Shown here: positions 1 through 8,611 of the stretch, piece by piece
Position numbering within the stretch: position 1 is the stretch's first letter
Layout: each line of letters begins with the position of its first letter
NCBI RefSeq assembly: GCF_021731785.1
Contig: NZ_JAKFWS010000041.1
Location: forward strand, 62,001-126,000
DNA from: Methylocystis sp.
GTDB taxonomy: Bacteria; Pseudomonadota; Alphaproteobacteria; Rhizobiales; Beijerinckiaceae
Direction: 5' to 3'
DNA length: 64,000 bases
The notes under the pieces: model-generated
Database searches by the model: none
Told to the model about the DNA's origin: nothing
The model's input: the letters and a program-made list of their open reading frames with translations, nothing else
Program-made: the position numbers and the translations under genes

Positions 1-2
1 GT

Positions 3-1412
3 CTGACGGCGACGCCGCTTCGCGACGACAGCCGTGACACATACCGATACTTCGGAAATCCGCTTTACGAGTACAGTCTGCGCCAAGGCATAGACGATGG
101 CTTTCTGGCCCCGTATCGGGTGCATCGGGTTATCACTGAATGGGATGCTGCCGGGTGGCGGCCCAGTAAGGATGATGTTGACCGCTACGGCCGCCCGATC
201 CCTGATGATGAATACGAGACGAAGGATTTTGAGCGGGCGGTGGCACTGCGCGCCCGCACGGAAGCGATAGCCCGCCATCTCACGGACTTTTTGAAAGGGA
301 GCGATCGGTTCGCGAAGACAATAGTCTTCTGCGTCGACCAAGAACATGCAAGCGAAATGAGAACGGCGCTAAGCAACCTCAACGCTGATCTCGTTAAGCA
401 ATATCCCGACTATGTGTGCCGAGTGACGGCGGATGAGGGGGACATAGGGCGGGGTCATCTCGCGAATTTTCAGGATTTAGAGAAGAATACGCCTGTAATC
501 CTCACTACATCGCAATTGCTGACGACGGGGGTGAACGCGCCAACCTGCAAGAACATAGCCCTTGCGCGGATCGTCGGTTCGATGAGTGAATTTAAACAGA
601 TTATCGGGCGCGGAACCCGTGTGCGGGATGACTACGGAAAACTGTGGTTCAATATCGTCGACTACACAGGGTCGGCGACGCGTCTCTTTGCCGATCCGGA
701 CTTCGATGGCGATCCCGTGCGTCTCACTGAGGAAGAAATCGACCACGAAGGCGAAGTCACGGCGACACGCGAGACAGCGACGGAAGAGCCAGCGGATCAA
801 GAAGAGCGGCCCGTCATAATTGAGCCGCCTGCGGAGGAACGGCGGAAGTTTTATTTTGATGGAGGACAGGTCGAGGTTGCGGCGCACCTCGTGTATGAGC
901 TGGATCCGAATGGCAGGCAACTGCGCGTCGTTCGGTATACCGACTATGCTGCCGACGCGGTTCGGACACTTTGCCGAGACGCCATCGATTTGCGGAACAA
1001 GTGGGGTAACGTAACGCAGCGTGCGGAAATCATAGAGGCGCTGAAGGATCGGGGGGTCAGTTTTGAACAACTGGCCGAAGAGCTCAAACAGGGGGAGGCT
1101 GACCCTTTCGATCTGCTGTGTCATCTTGCGTTCAATGCGCCACTCAAAACGCGACGCGAACGAGCGCAACAGCTCAAGGCGAACAAGCCCGACCTTTTCG
1201 CGCGATACTCACCCGAGGCGCGAGTCATCCTTGAAGAGCTCCTTGAGAAATACGCGGAACATGGCGACGCGCAATTCGTGCTACCGGATGTGCTGCATGT
1301 GCCGCCGATTTCCGACCATGGGCAGGTAGCTGAAATTGTCCGTTATTTCGGCGGCGCGGATCAAATGCGCATAGCCGTAACCAACTTACAGAATGAACTC
1401 TATGCCGCCTAA
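3..1412 (+). CDS. hsdR: Type I restriction enzyme R subunit, C-terminal part (5' end outside window)
   Basis: The reading frame is open from base 3, so the gene starts upstream of the window. Before the first ATG it reads LTATPLRDDS and then YFGNPLYEYSLRQGIDDGFL, which is the motif III region of the HsdR superfamily 2 translocase. Further on are motif V (ILTTSQLLTTGVNAPTC) and motif VI (QIIGRGTRVRDDYG). The rest is the helical C-terminal domain that contacts the methylase core. HsdR pumps DNA and cuts at unmethylated sites; the nuclease and Walker A regions lie outside the window. It overlaps hsdM by 20 bases, so the hsdRMS genes are translationally linked. An acidic linker (about residues 215-240 of the visible ATG-started part) separates helicase and C-terminal domains. 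Confidence 0.93.
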   Translation: MTATPLRDDSRDTYRYFGNPLYEYSLRQGIDDGFLAPYRVHRVITEWDAAGWRPSKDDVDRYGRPIPDDEYETKDFERAVALRARTEAIARHLTDFLKGSDRFAKTIVFCVDQEHASEMRTALSNLNADLVKQYPDYVCRVTADEGDIGRGHLANFQDLEKNTPVILTTSQLLTTGVNAPTCKNIALARIVGSMSEFKQIIGRGTRVRDDYGKLWFNIVDYTGSATRLFADPDFDGDPVRLTEEEIDHEGEVTATRETATEEPADQEERPVIIEPPAEERRKFYFDGGQVEVAAHLVYELDPNGRQLRVVRYTDYAADAVRTLCRDAIDLRNKWGNVTQRAEIIEALKDRGVSFEQLAEELKQGEADPFDLLCHLAFNAPLKTRRERAQQLKANKPDLFARYSPEARVILEELLEKYAEHGDAQFVLPDVLHVPPISDHGQVAEIVRYFGGADQMRIAVTNLQNELYAA

Positions 1413-2961
1413 ACCGAAAAATGCAAAAAGTGAGGTAAAGCTCACGACCACGCAATCGTTAGGCAGCCTCCTTAAGTCCGCGCGCGACATGATGCGGAAG
1501 GATAAGGGGCTGAACGGCGATCTTGACCGGCTGCCTCTGCTCACTTGGATCATGTTCCTAAAGTTCTTGGATGACCTTGAGACGCAGCGCGAAGAGGAAG
1601 CAACGCTCGCCGGAAAGGCATTCCGACCGGCAATCGATGCGCCTTATCGGTGGCGTGATTGGGCGGCAAATCCGCAAGGAATTACGGGCGACGAGCTCTT
1701 GGCGTTCATCAACCAGGACGAAGCTGTCCTGCCCAACGGCAAGCGTGGTCTTGGCCTTTTCGCCTATCTGCGGCAGTTAACGAGCTCGAACGGCGACAAT
1801 CGCCGGGATGTCATCGCGACGGTCTTCCGCGGCGTCGATAATCGCATGAAGAGCGGCTATTTGTTGCGAGACGTGATCAACAAAATCGGGGGTATTCATT
1901 TCACATCGAGCGAAGAGCTCCACACGCTCGGAGCGCTTTACGAGTCTATGTTGCGCGAAATGCGCGACGCAGCCGGCGATTCCGGGGAATTCTACACGCC
2001 GCGCGCTGTAGTCCGCTTTATGGTCGAAATGATTGATCCGCGGCTTGGTGAGACTGTTCTCGATCCTGCCGCCGGCACGGGCGGGTTCCTGGTAGAGTCT
2101 CTCAACCATCTCAGCAAGCAAGTAAAGACCGTTGCCAATCGCAAGCGCCTGCAACAGGAATCAATCCTCGGAGGCGAGCCGAAGCCGTTGCCGTATCTGC
2201 TGTGTCAGATGAATTTGCTGCTCCATGGGCTCGATGCGCCAAAGATTGATCCAGGAAACTCGTTGCGCTTTAAGCTCTCGGAGATTGGCGAAAAAGATAG
2301 GGTGGACGTGATCGTCACCAATCCGCCCTTCGGTGGAGAGGAGGAGAAGGGTATCCAGGGGAATTTCCCGGGCGATCGGCAAACGGCTGAAACCGCGCTG
2401 CTCTTCCTCCAACTGATTATGAGGAAGCTCCATCGCAAGCCAACATTGGCCGGACACGCCGGTCGCGCAGCGGTGGTCGTTCCCAACGGCATATTGTTCG
2501 GCGATGGCGTATGTGCGCGCATCAAGGAAGAACTGCTCAAGGAATTCAACCTGCACACCATCGTCAGGCTGCCCAATGGGGTCTTTGCGCCTTACACTCC
2601 AATCCCGACCAACATTCTGTTCTTCGACCGATCCGGCCCGACAGGGGAGGTCTGGTATTACGAGCAACAATTGCCCGAAGGTCGAAGGAGCTACACCAAA
2701 ACCGCGCCCCTACAGTTCGAGGAATTCGCCGATTGCGTGGCGTGGTGGAAGAAGCGGGAAGAAAACGAGCGTGCGTGGAAAGTGCCCACCGCGGAGCTAC
2801 TGGCGAATGGCTGCAACCTCGATCGCAAGAATCCGCGTGGCAAGGAGGAGATCATGCACCTGCCGCCCGACAAGATCGCAGCGGATATTTTGAAGAAAGA
2901 GCAACGGGTTGCTGAAATCATCGGTAATATCCAGAAGCTGCTAAGCAAACACTCGGCATGA
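1393..2961 (+). CDS. hsdM: Type I restriction-modification methyltransferase subunit
   Basis: 522 residues, the usual length for HsdM. An N-terminal helical domain (about 15-170) precedes the N6-adenine methylase domain. The SAM-binding motif I reads DPAAGTGGFLVES and the catalytic motif IV reads NPPFGGEEEKG; GEFYTPRAVV just before motif I is typical of the family. It methylates adenine in the site chosen by HsdS, protecting host DNA and forming the M2S core to which HsdR binds. The start at 1393 lies inside the end of hsdR; an alternative ATG is at 1402. The stop overlaps the start of hsdS by four bases. Confidence 0.95.
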   Translation: MNSMPPKPKNAKSEVKLTTTQSLGSLLKSARDMMRKDKGLNGDLDRLPLLTWIMFLKFLDDLETQREEEATLAGKAFRPAIDAPYRWRDWAANPQGITGDELLAFINQDEAVLPNGKRGLGLFAYLRQLTSSNGDNRRDVIATVFRGVDNRMKSGYLLRDVINKIGGIHFTSSEELHTLGALYESMLREMRDAAGDSGEFYTPRAVVRFMVEMIDPRLGETVLDPAAGTGGFLVESLNHLSKQVKTVANRKRLQQESILGGEPKPLPYLLCQMNLLLHGLDAPKIDPGNSLRFKLSEIGEKDRVDVIVTNPPFGGEEEKGIQGNFPGDRQTAETALLFLQLIMRKLHRKPTLAGHAGRAAVVVPNGILFGDGVCARIKEELLKEFNLHTIVRLPNGVFAPYTPIPTNILFFDRSGPTGEVWYYEQQLPEGRRSYTKTAPLQFEEFADCVAWWKKREENERAWKVPTAELLANGCNLDRKNPRGKEEIMHLPPDKIAADILKKEQRVAEIIGNIQKLLSKHSA

Positions 2962-4073
2962 AACAAAAGACACATCGCCTTGGCGAACTTTGCCGAATGG
3001 TGAAAGGCGCTTCACCAACGCTCAAGACGCCGCCCGGAGAACATCCACTCGTGGTGACAGCTGAATTTCGCCGTACCTCGGACACTTGGCAGCTTGAAGG
3101 ACCCGCGGTTTGTGTTCCTCTGATTTCGTCCACTGGCCACGGTGATGCGGCGCTGCACCGTGTTCACTATCAAGAAGGCAAATTTGCGTTGGCAAATTTG
3201 CTCGTGGCATTGCTGCCAAATGATCCGACGATATGCGACGCCAAGTATCTCTATCATTTGTTGATGACGCGGAAGGACGAATTGCTCGTTCCGCTGATGC
3301 AAGGCACGGCGAACGTTTCCTTGAAGCAACAGGACATCGCTGGCGTGGAAATCCCATTGCCACCGTTGGCGGAGCAACAGCGGATTGTAGCGCGGATTGA
3401 GGAATTGGCTTCGAATATCCAAGAAATACGCTGTCACCGTAATGACGAGAAAAATGAAATCCACCAGCTGCTATCATCGGCGTTTTGGATGATAGCCAAG
3501 AACGCGCCGCGTGCATCTATGCGAACAGTTGCTCCTCTTGTTCGACGGCCGGTCGAAGTATCAATATCTGACGATTATCCAGAATTGGGAATCCGCTCAT
3601 TTGGTAACGGAACATTCCATAAGCCGTCAATTTCTGGCTTCGAGCTCGGAACGAAGCGGATTTTCAGAATTGAAGGCGGCGATTTGCTGTTCAGTAATGT
3701 TTTTGCATGGGAAGGAGCAATTGCCGTCGCAAAAGCTGACGATCATGGGCGCTTTGGATCACATCGCTTTATGAGCTGTGTTCCAATGCCAGATATAGCT
3801 ACCTCAAGTTTTCTGTGTTTTTACTTCCTGACAAATGAAGGCATTGAGCTTATACGAGCGGCTTCGCCTGGAGGAGCTGGGAGAAACCGCACTTTAGGAA
3901 TTGAAGCATTATCAAACATAAAGGTGCCAGTCCCACCTATAGAAAGACAGCACTGGTTTGATGCGTTGTTGGTGGAGGTGGAATCACTGAAGCGCCTGCA
4001 CGCCGAGACCGCGGCTGAGCTGAATGCTCTGTTGCCCTCAATACTGGATAGAGCGTTCTCCGGCGAACTCTAG
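2958..4073 (+). CDS. hsdS: Type I restriction-modification specificity subunit
   Basis: 371 residues with the two-half architecture of HsdS: a first target recognition domain (about 1-130), a conserved helical spacer (IPLPPLAEQQRIVARIEELA), a second recognition domain (about 185-320), and a second spacer starting at KVPVPPIERQHWFDAL. The two recognition domains read the two halves of a bipartite DNA site; the sequence specificity cannot be predicted by eye. The N-terminal domain is a little short against most HsdS proteins, but both spacer helices are present. ATGA overlap with hsdM. The AT-richer stretch around 3550-3950 (second domain) differs from its flanks, as is common for exchanged recognition domains. 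Confidence 0.9.
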   Translation: MKQKTHRLGELCRMVKGASPTLKTPPGEHPLVVTAEFRRTSDTWQLEGPAVCVPLISSTGHGDAALHRVHYQEGKFALANLLVALLPNDPTICDAKYLYHLLMTRKDELLVPLMQGTANVSLKQQDIAGVEIPLPPLAEQQRIVARIEELASNIQEIRCHRNDEKNEIHQLLSSAFWMIAKNAPRASMRTVAPLVRRPVEVSISDDYPELGIRSFGNGTFHKPSISGFELGTKRIFRIEGGDLLFSNVFAWEGAIAVAKADDHGRFGSHRFMSCVPMPDIATSSFLCFYFLTNEGIELIRAASPGGAGRNRTLGIEALSNIKVPVPPIERQHWFDALLVEVESLKRLHAETAAELNALLPSILDRAFSGEL

Positions 4074-4130
4074 CTTTCTTGCGTCTCATGGTTGAGCTGG
4101 CATAAAATTCATAAGAAGCGGCTGAGAGTT

Positions 4131-6395
4131 ATGCATTTACATTCTTATCGGATTCAAAATTATCGTCGGCTTCGGGATGTACGCGTCGAGCTGAGCGACG
4201 ATATCTCGATATTCGTCGGAGCCAATAACAGTGGTAAAACTTCTGCGACGCAGGTGATCCAAACGCTACTTACGGGGAGCAAGGATCGTCTATCGCTGTA
4301 TGATTTCAGCTCCTATGCATGGAAGCGTTTCAGCGAAATCGGGGAGCTTTCAGCGGAAGAGCCAGTTCCGTCGCTGCCAAGCATTAAGCTCGATCTGTGG
4401 TTTGAGGTCGCGGCAGCTGATCTCTACTTAGTGGTTGCTCTGCTCCCGAGTATGGAGTGGGAAGGAAATCTAGTTGGGCTGCGCGTCGAGTTCGCCGCGC
4501 GCAACCCCGTCGAGCTGTTGCAGCGATTCCGAGAGGCGCAAGCAAAGGCAGCCACCGAAACTGCCCGACTCGGTGAAGGTGCAGGTAATTATGCCCCCTG
4601 GCCAAAGAATCTGGCGGAGTATCTCCAGCGTGAGCTTGGAAACGAGTTTGAGCTTCGCTACTCTGTGTTGGATCGGAGCAGGTTCGACGATCAATTTCAA
4701 GAGCCGGAAGATTATGTTCCTGAACCCTTGTCGGGGGAACCAGGCGGTGCGAGCATACTGAAATCACTCGTTCGCGTCGATTGTCTAAACGCGCAGCGAC
4801 ATCTCTCGGACCCTTCTAGCAGCCCTGCTGGCCGGGCGGAGGACCTGTCCAAGCGCCTAAGTCGCTTCTATCAACGCAATCTTGATCAACGCCAAGACGA
4901 TCACCAGGCGCTCAAGGCTCTATTTGAGAGCGAGCAGGGGCTAAATGAGCATCTGCGAGAAGTGTTTTCGGAGACGCTGAAGCGAATTGCGGAGCTGGGT
5001 TATCCGGGGCTGAATAACCCGCGACTTGAGATCAGATCTGCTCTGAGTCCGGAATCGATCCTGAATCAGAATGCTAGAGTGCACTATATCGTAGGCGACG
5101 GCGATGCGGCCGTTGAATTGCCGGACACGTACAACGGGCTCGGTTTCAAAAATCTTATTTACATGGTTGTAGAGCTTCTTGATCTTCAGGCACGGTGGAA
5201 AGCCGAGTCGGAAAACCGGGTGCCATTGCACCTGATTTTCATTGAGGAGCCGGAGGCGCACCTACACACACAGCTGCAGCAGGTCTTTATCCGCAACGTC
5301 CTTGATTTGTTGAAAATCCCTGGCGAAGAGAAGAGCGTCTTTTCCAGTCAGCTGGTCGTAACAACACATTCCCCACACATCCTTTACGAGCGCGGCTTTG
5401 CCCCAATTCGTTATTTCCGCCGGCACGCAGAGGATGCTGAACAGACGACACAAGTTCTCAATCTGTCCAAATTCAATTCGGGGGCGGGCGTGAATGACCG
5501 AGATTTTCTTCAGCGTTACTTGAAGCTTACGCACTGTGACCTTTTCTTTGCTGACGCAGCTATCCTCGTTGAGGGCAACGTCGAGCGATTGCTTGTCCCA
5601 ATAATGATTGAGCGCTCGGCGAAGTCGCTCCGTTCGGCGAGCATCTGCATCCTTGAAGTGGGCGGTGCCTTTGGGCATCGTTTTAAGTCGCTGATTGAGT
5701 TCCTAGGAATCACGACGCTGATCGTGACGGACATCGATAGCGTAGTAGTTCGTGCGAATCAGGCCGAGGCGGACGAAGACGACGATGAAGAAGTGGATGA
5801 AGACGCGGATAAAGAGGCTGAAGTTGAGGGCGGAGAAAAAAAGCGCGTCTATGCTAAGGCCTGCCTCCCCGGGGAAGCCGGCGCGGTTACGTCAAACCAA
5901 ACGCTACGGAAGTGGCTGCCCGGCTTGAAAAGTATCAAAGATCTTCTTGAGGCGACGCCAGAAGCGAAGACCGCGGCCGTGCCGGATGTTGCTTCCGCTT
6001 CGGTGCGGGTCGCGTATCAGCTCCTGACAGATGTTAATTTCGGTGGGAGCGTAGAGCAGATATGCGGACGCACGCTCGAGGAGGCGTTCGGGTTAGAGAA
6101 TGCCGTCTGGTGCCAGGCTAAAGAGCGTAAAGAGGTTGGGTTGCACTTAAAGACTGTGCCGAGGAGCCCGACAGAGCTCGCCGCCAAACTTCACACCCGC
6201 GTCAACGGAAAATCCTTCAATAAGACCAACTTCGCACTCGCCGTGCTAAATCAAAAGCCCGAGTGGGAAGTTCCGCTTTACATCAAGGAAGGACTCGTTT
6301 GGTTAGCAGAAAAAGTGAGCCTTGAGGCTGCTATGGAGGCGGAGGCCGCCCCAACTGCTGGTGATGCTGAGCCGCAGCCGGTGGCGGAAGTATGA
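4131..6395 (+). CDS. OLD-family ATP-dependent endonuclease (GajA-like, class 2 OLD)
   Basis: 754 residues from the ATG at 4131; a TTG at 4092 would add 13 residues with no better ribosome site. The N-terminus is an ABC-type ATPase: HSYRIQNYRRLRDVRV, Walker A GANNSGKT (about 30-37) and the Walker B/D-loop FIEEPEAHLHTQLQQ (about 369). The C-terminal half is a TOPRIM nuclease: LVEGNVERLL supplies the metal-binding Glu (about 480) and TDIDS the acidic pair (about 532). An acidic insert rich in Asp and Glu follows directly. Class 2 OLD proteins paired with a UvrD-like helicase form Gabija anti-phage systems, and the next gene is exactly that with a four-base overlap. It is longer than the Bacillus GajA (about 580 residues), so Gabija-like is safer than Gabija. 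Confidence 0.85.
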   Translation: MHLHSYRIQNYRRLRDVRVELSDDISIFVGANNSGKTSATQVIQTLLTGSKDRLSLYDFSSYAWKRFSEIGELSAEEPVPSLPSIKLDLWFEVAAADLYLVVALLPSMEWEGNLVGLRVEFAARNPVELLQRFREAQAKAATETARLGEGAGNYAPWPKNLAEYLQRELGNEFELRYSVLDRSRFDDQFQEPEDYVPEPLSGEPGGASILKSLVRVDCLNAQRHLSDPSSSPAGRAEDLSKRLSRFYQRNLDQRQDDHQALKALFESEQGLNEHLREVFSETLKRIAELGYPGLNNPRLEIRSALSPESILNQNARVHYIVGDGDAAVELPDTYNGLGFKNLIYMVVELLDLQARWKAESENRVPLHLIFIEEPEAHLHTQLQQVFIRNVLDLLKIPGEEKSVFSSQLVVTTHSPHILYERGFAPIRYFRRHAEDAEQTTQVLNLSKFNSGAGVNDRDFLQRYLKLTHCDLFFADAAILVEGNVERLLVPIMIERSAKSLRSASICILEVGGAFGHRFKSLIEFLGITTLIVTDIDSVVVRANQAEADEDDDEEVDEDADKEAEVEGGEKKRVYAKACLPGEAGAVTSNQTLRKWLPGLKSIKDLLEATPEAKTAAVPDVASASVRVAYQLLTDVNFGGSVEQICGRTLEEAFGLENAVWCQAKERKEVGLHLKTVPRSPTELAAKLHTRVNGKSFNKTNFALAVLNQKPEWEVPLYIKEGLVWLAEKVSLEAAMEAEAAPTAGDAEPQPVAEV

Positions 6396-8323
6396 GCTCT
6401 CGACTGAAACAGCCGGACACACCGGCCGACGAGGAGCTGCGCACCTGCGTGAATGCGCGCCCTCCTCGCAGCTTCGTCATGACTGCCGGGGCCGGGTCCG
6501 GTAAGACTACGTCTCTCGCCAAAGCCTTGGATGGGATTATCAACGCTCATGGTCGCCAACTACAGGTGCGCCGTCAACGCATTGCCTGCATCACATACAC
6601 TGAAATTGCTGCTGCGGAGATTTGGGAAGATGTAGGCAATAGTCCGGTCGTCCATGTTTCAACTATCCATAGCTTCCTTTGGATGATCATTCGTCCATTT
6701 CAAAGGGATATCAAGGCCTGGGTTGCGCGACGTATCCAGGAACGCATCGATGAGCTGAAAGAGAAGGCCTCGGGCTTCGGCCCTCGTGTTCAACAACGCA
6801 CACGCGAAAAAAATGCGGCTGATGTCGATCGCTACACAGCTGAGCGGGCGCGCATAGCAGATGTGCCGCTATTCACTTATGGTACTGGTAACAACTATTC
6901 AAAGGGTATCCTCGGGCATGACGACATCATTCGGATGGTGCCCCAGCTGCTTGCTGAAAAGCCGCTCCTGCGGCGCATCCTAGCCCAGCAATTTCCGATC
7001 GTCTTCGTGGATGAAAGTCAGGACACAATGCCTGACGTCGTTAATGCGCTAACCGAAGTGCAACGTTCAATGGGTGACGCGTTTTGTCTGGGGTTCTTCG
7101 GCGATCCTATGCAGAAGATCTACACAACCGGCATAGGTCAGGTTGATCCGGGTGCTGGCTGGGCCGATATCAAAAAGTCGGAAAACTTTAGGTGCCCGAC
7201 AAACGTCTTGGCTGTCGCGAACAAGATCAGGAGGGATGACGACGGGCTGGAGCAGACGGGTGGGCGCAAACTGGCAGTCGACGGGCAACTTCAAGACGTC
7301 CGTGGTACTGCCCGTCTTTTTATTCTTCCGGCGGACGATCATCGTGAACAAAACCTCCAGCTTGTGCGGAAGTGGATTGCGGCAGCCAATAACGATAGCG
7401 CTTGGCTGAGCAGTGCTCCACGTGACGTGAAGGTACTTGTTATTGTCCATCGCATGGCGGCCGCGCGTCTTGGCTTCGCTCAGCTGTACTCCGCATTGAA
7501 TGACAAAGCTCCGAGCGCTTTCAAGGATGGATTTGCCGACGCCAGTGCCTGGCCGTTGCGGCCATTTTGGACGCTGGCCATTCCATTGGCAGATGCGATG
7601 CAAAATGGCCGAGCTTTCGATGCCATGTCTTTGGTCAGACAGCTCAGCCCGCGACTAGCAAAAGAGGCTATCGCCCGTGGCCACATAGCTGCTGTTCTTG
7701 CTGAATTGCACGCCGCGAGCAAGGAACTGGCGGCCCTCATGGCTTCTGGTTCTGGTGTCACAGTCCGTGACGTGCTGAATCATATGCGGGGGCACGATCT
7801 CATTGCGCTTGACCCCCGGATCATTGCGTATCTCGATATGCGGCCGGTGGAGGCCGGAAGCGAAGACGCTGACGAAGATGAGGTGGCCGCTGAGGTGAAC
7901 GCTATGGATGCGTTTCTGCAATGTCCGGCGGACGAAATGTGGGGTTACGCGAAATATGTGAATACGCAGTCTCCGTTCTCCACTCAGCAGGGTGTGAAGG
8001 GAGCTGAGTTTGAACGGGTGCTGGTTGTTCTCGACGACGAGGAAGGACGGCACGTTCAATTTTCATACGAGAAGTATTTCGGCATTAAGGCCCTGTCCGA
8101 AAATGACAGGAAAAATATTGCTGAGGGTAATGACAGTGTCATCAGCCGCACGCGACGCCTTTTCTACGTCTGCTGCACTAGGGCGCTATCCGACCTCGCT
8201 GTGGTCTTGTTCACCACGGATCCGACCTCTGCGGTTCAGGCCGCACTTTCCAAAGGTTGGTTCGATCGGAACGAGGTTCGAACGTTGGCCGATCTTCTGG
8301 TGGATTCAGTGCTGCCTGCCTAA
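6392..8323 (+). CDS. UvrD/Rep-family superfamily 1 helicase (GajB-like)
   Basis: 643 residues with the helicase motifs in order: Walker A TAGAGSGKTTSL (about 31-42), motif Ia ACITYTEIAAAEI, DEAD-type motif II VFVDESQD (about 204), motif III GFFGDPMQKIY, motif IV FRCPTNVLAVAN, motif V VKGAEFERVLVV and motif VI LFYVCCTRALSDLAVV (about 590). UvrD-like proteins translocate on single-stranded DNA; in Gabija, GajB assembles with the OLD nuclease GajA and is activated by DNA ends produced during phage replication. The ATGA overlap with the nuclease gene supports co-translation. It is somewhat longer than Bacillus GajB (about 494 residues). An independent repair helicase is the alternative, but the pairing argues against it. 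Confidence 0.85.
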   Translation: MSSRLKQPDTPADEELRTCVNARPPRSFVMTAGAGSGKTTSLAKALDGIINAHGRQLQVRRQRIACITYTEIAAAEIWEDVGNSPVVHVSTIHSFLWMIIRPFQRDIKAWVARRIQERIDELKEKASGFGPRVQQRTREKNAADVDRYTAERARIADVPLFTYGTGNNYSKGILGHDDIIRMVPQLLAEKPLLRRILAQQFPIVFVDESQDTMPDVVNALTEVQRSMGDAFCLGFFGDPMQKIYTTGIGQVDPGAGWADIKKSENFRCPTNVLAVANKIRRDDDGLEQTGGRKLAVDGQLQDVRGTARLFILPADDHREQNLQLVRKWIAAANNDSAWLSSAPRDVKVLVIVHRMAAARLGFAQLYSALNDKAPSAFKDGFADASAWPLRPFWTLAIPLADAMQNGRAFDAMSLVRQLSPRLAKEAIARGHIAAVLAELHAASKELAALMASGSGVTVRDVLNHMRGHDLIALDPRIIAYLDMRPVEAGSEDADEDEVAAEVNAMDAFLQCPADEMWGYAKYVNTQSPFSTQQGVKGAEFERVLVVLDDEEGRHVQFSYEKYFGIKALSENDRKNIAEGNDSVISRTRRLFYVCCTRALSDLAVVLFTTDPTSAVQAALSKGWFDRNEVRTLADLLVDSVLPA

Positions 8324-8488
8324 GGGGCGTGGACGTACAAAGAACCGAGCAAACGCGAATCCTGCTGGCAGCGGCGCTCCGGTCGGCAAGGACGCGACAC
8401 TCCGGCAAAGAAATGGGAACAACGCCCGAACAAACTGCACGGATTGTGCACGGATTTGCGTGCATCTTCTTGCTCTGTTCTGCCTGCA

Positions 8489-8522
8489 CTTGCCGAATCG
8501 GTTTTTTGGCCGATCCGGCAAG
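8489..8522. terminator. Strong hairpin downstream of the helicase gene and of the tRNA-Thr fragment
   Basis: Arms CTTGCCG-A-ATCGG and CCGAT-C-CGGCAAG pair over 12 positions with one mismatch around an 8-base loop that holds six T. It lies 166 bases after the helicase stop and 24 bases beyond the CCA end of the tRNA-Thr fragment, so it could terminate either the defence operon (plus strand) or the former tRNA (minus strand). No clear U-run follows on the plus strand. Confidence 0.55.
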
Positions 8523-8545
8523 CTACTGATTTCTAAGAAAGAAAA

Positions 8546-8595
8546 TGGTGCTGCAAGAGAGGATTGAACTCTCGACCTCTCCCTTACCAAGGGAG
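8546..8595 (-). repeat. tRNA-Thr(GGU) 3' fragment, putative attachment-site scar
   Basis: Read on the minus strand this is positions 27-76 of a tRNA: anticodon stem CTCCC/GGGAG around loop TTGGTAA (anticodon GGT, Thr), variable loop, T stem GAGAG/CTCTC around TTCAATC, 3' acceptor strand TTGCAGC, discriminator A and encoded CCA. The D arm and 5' acceptor strand are missing; bases beyond 8595 do not fold into a D arm. A 3' half-tRNA is the normal footprint of tyrosine-recombinase integration into a tRNA gene. No intact tRNA-Thr was seen in the window. Confidence 0.85.
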
Positions 8596-8611
8596 AGAGG
8601 TAGGGTCTTGT

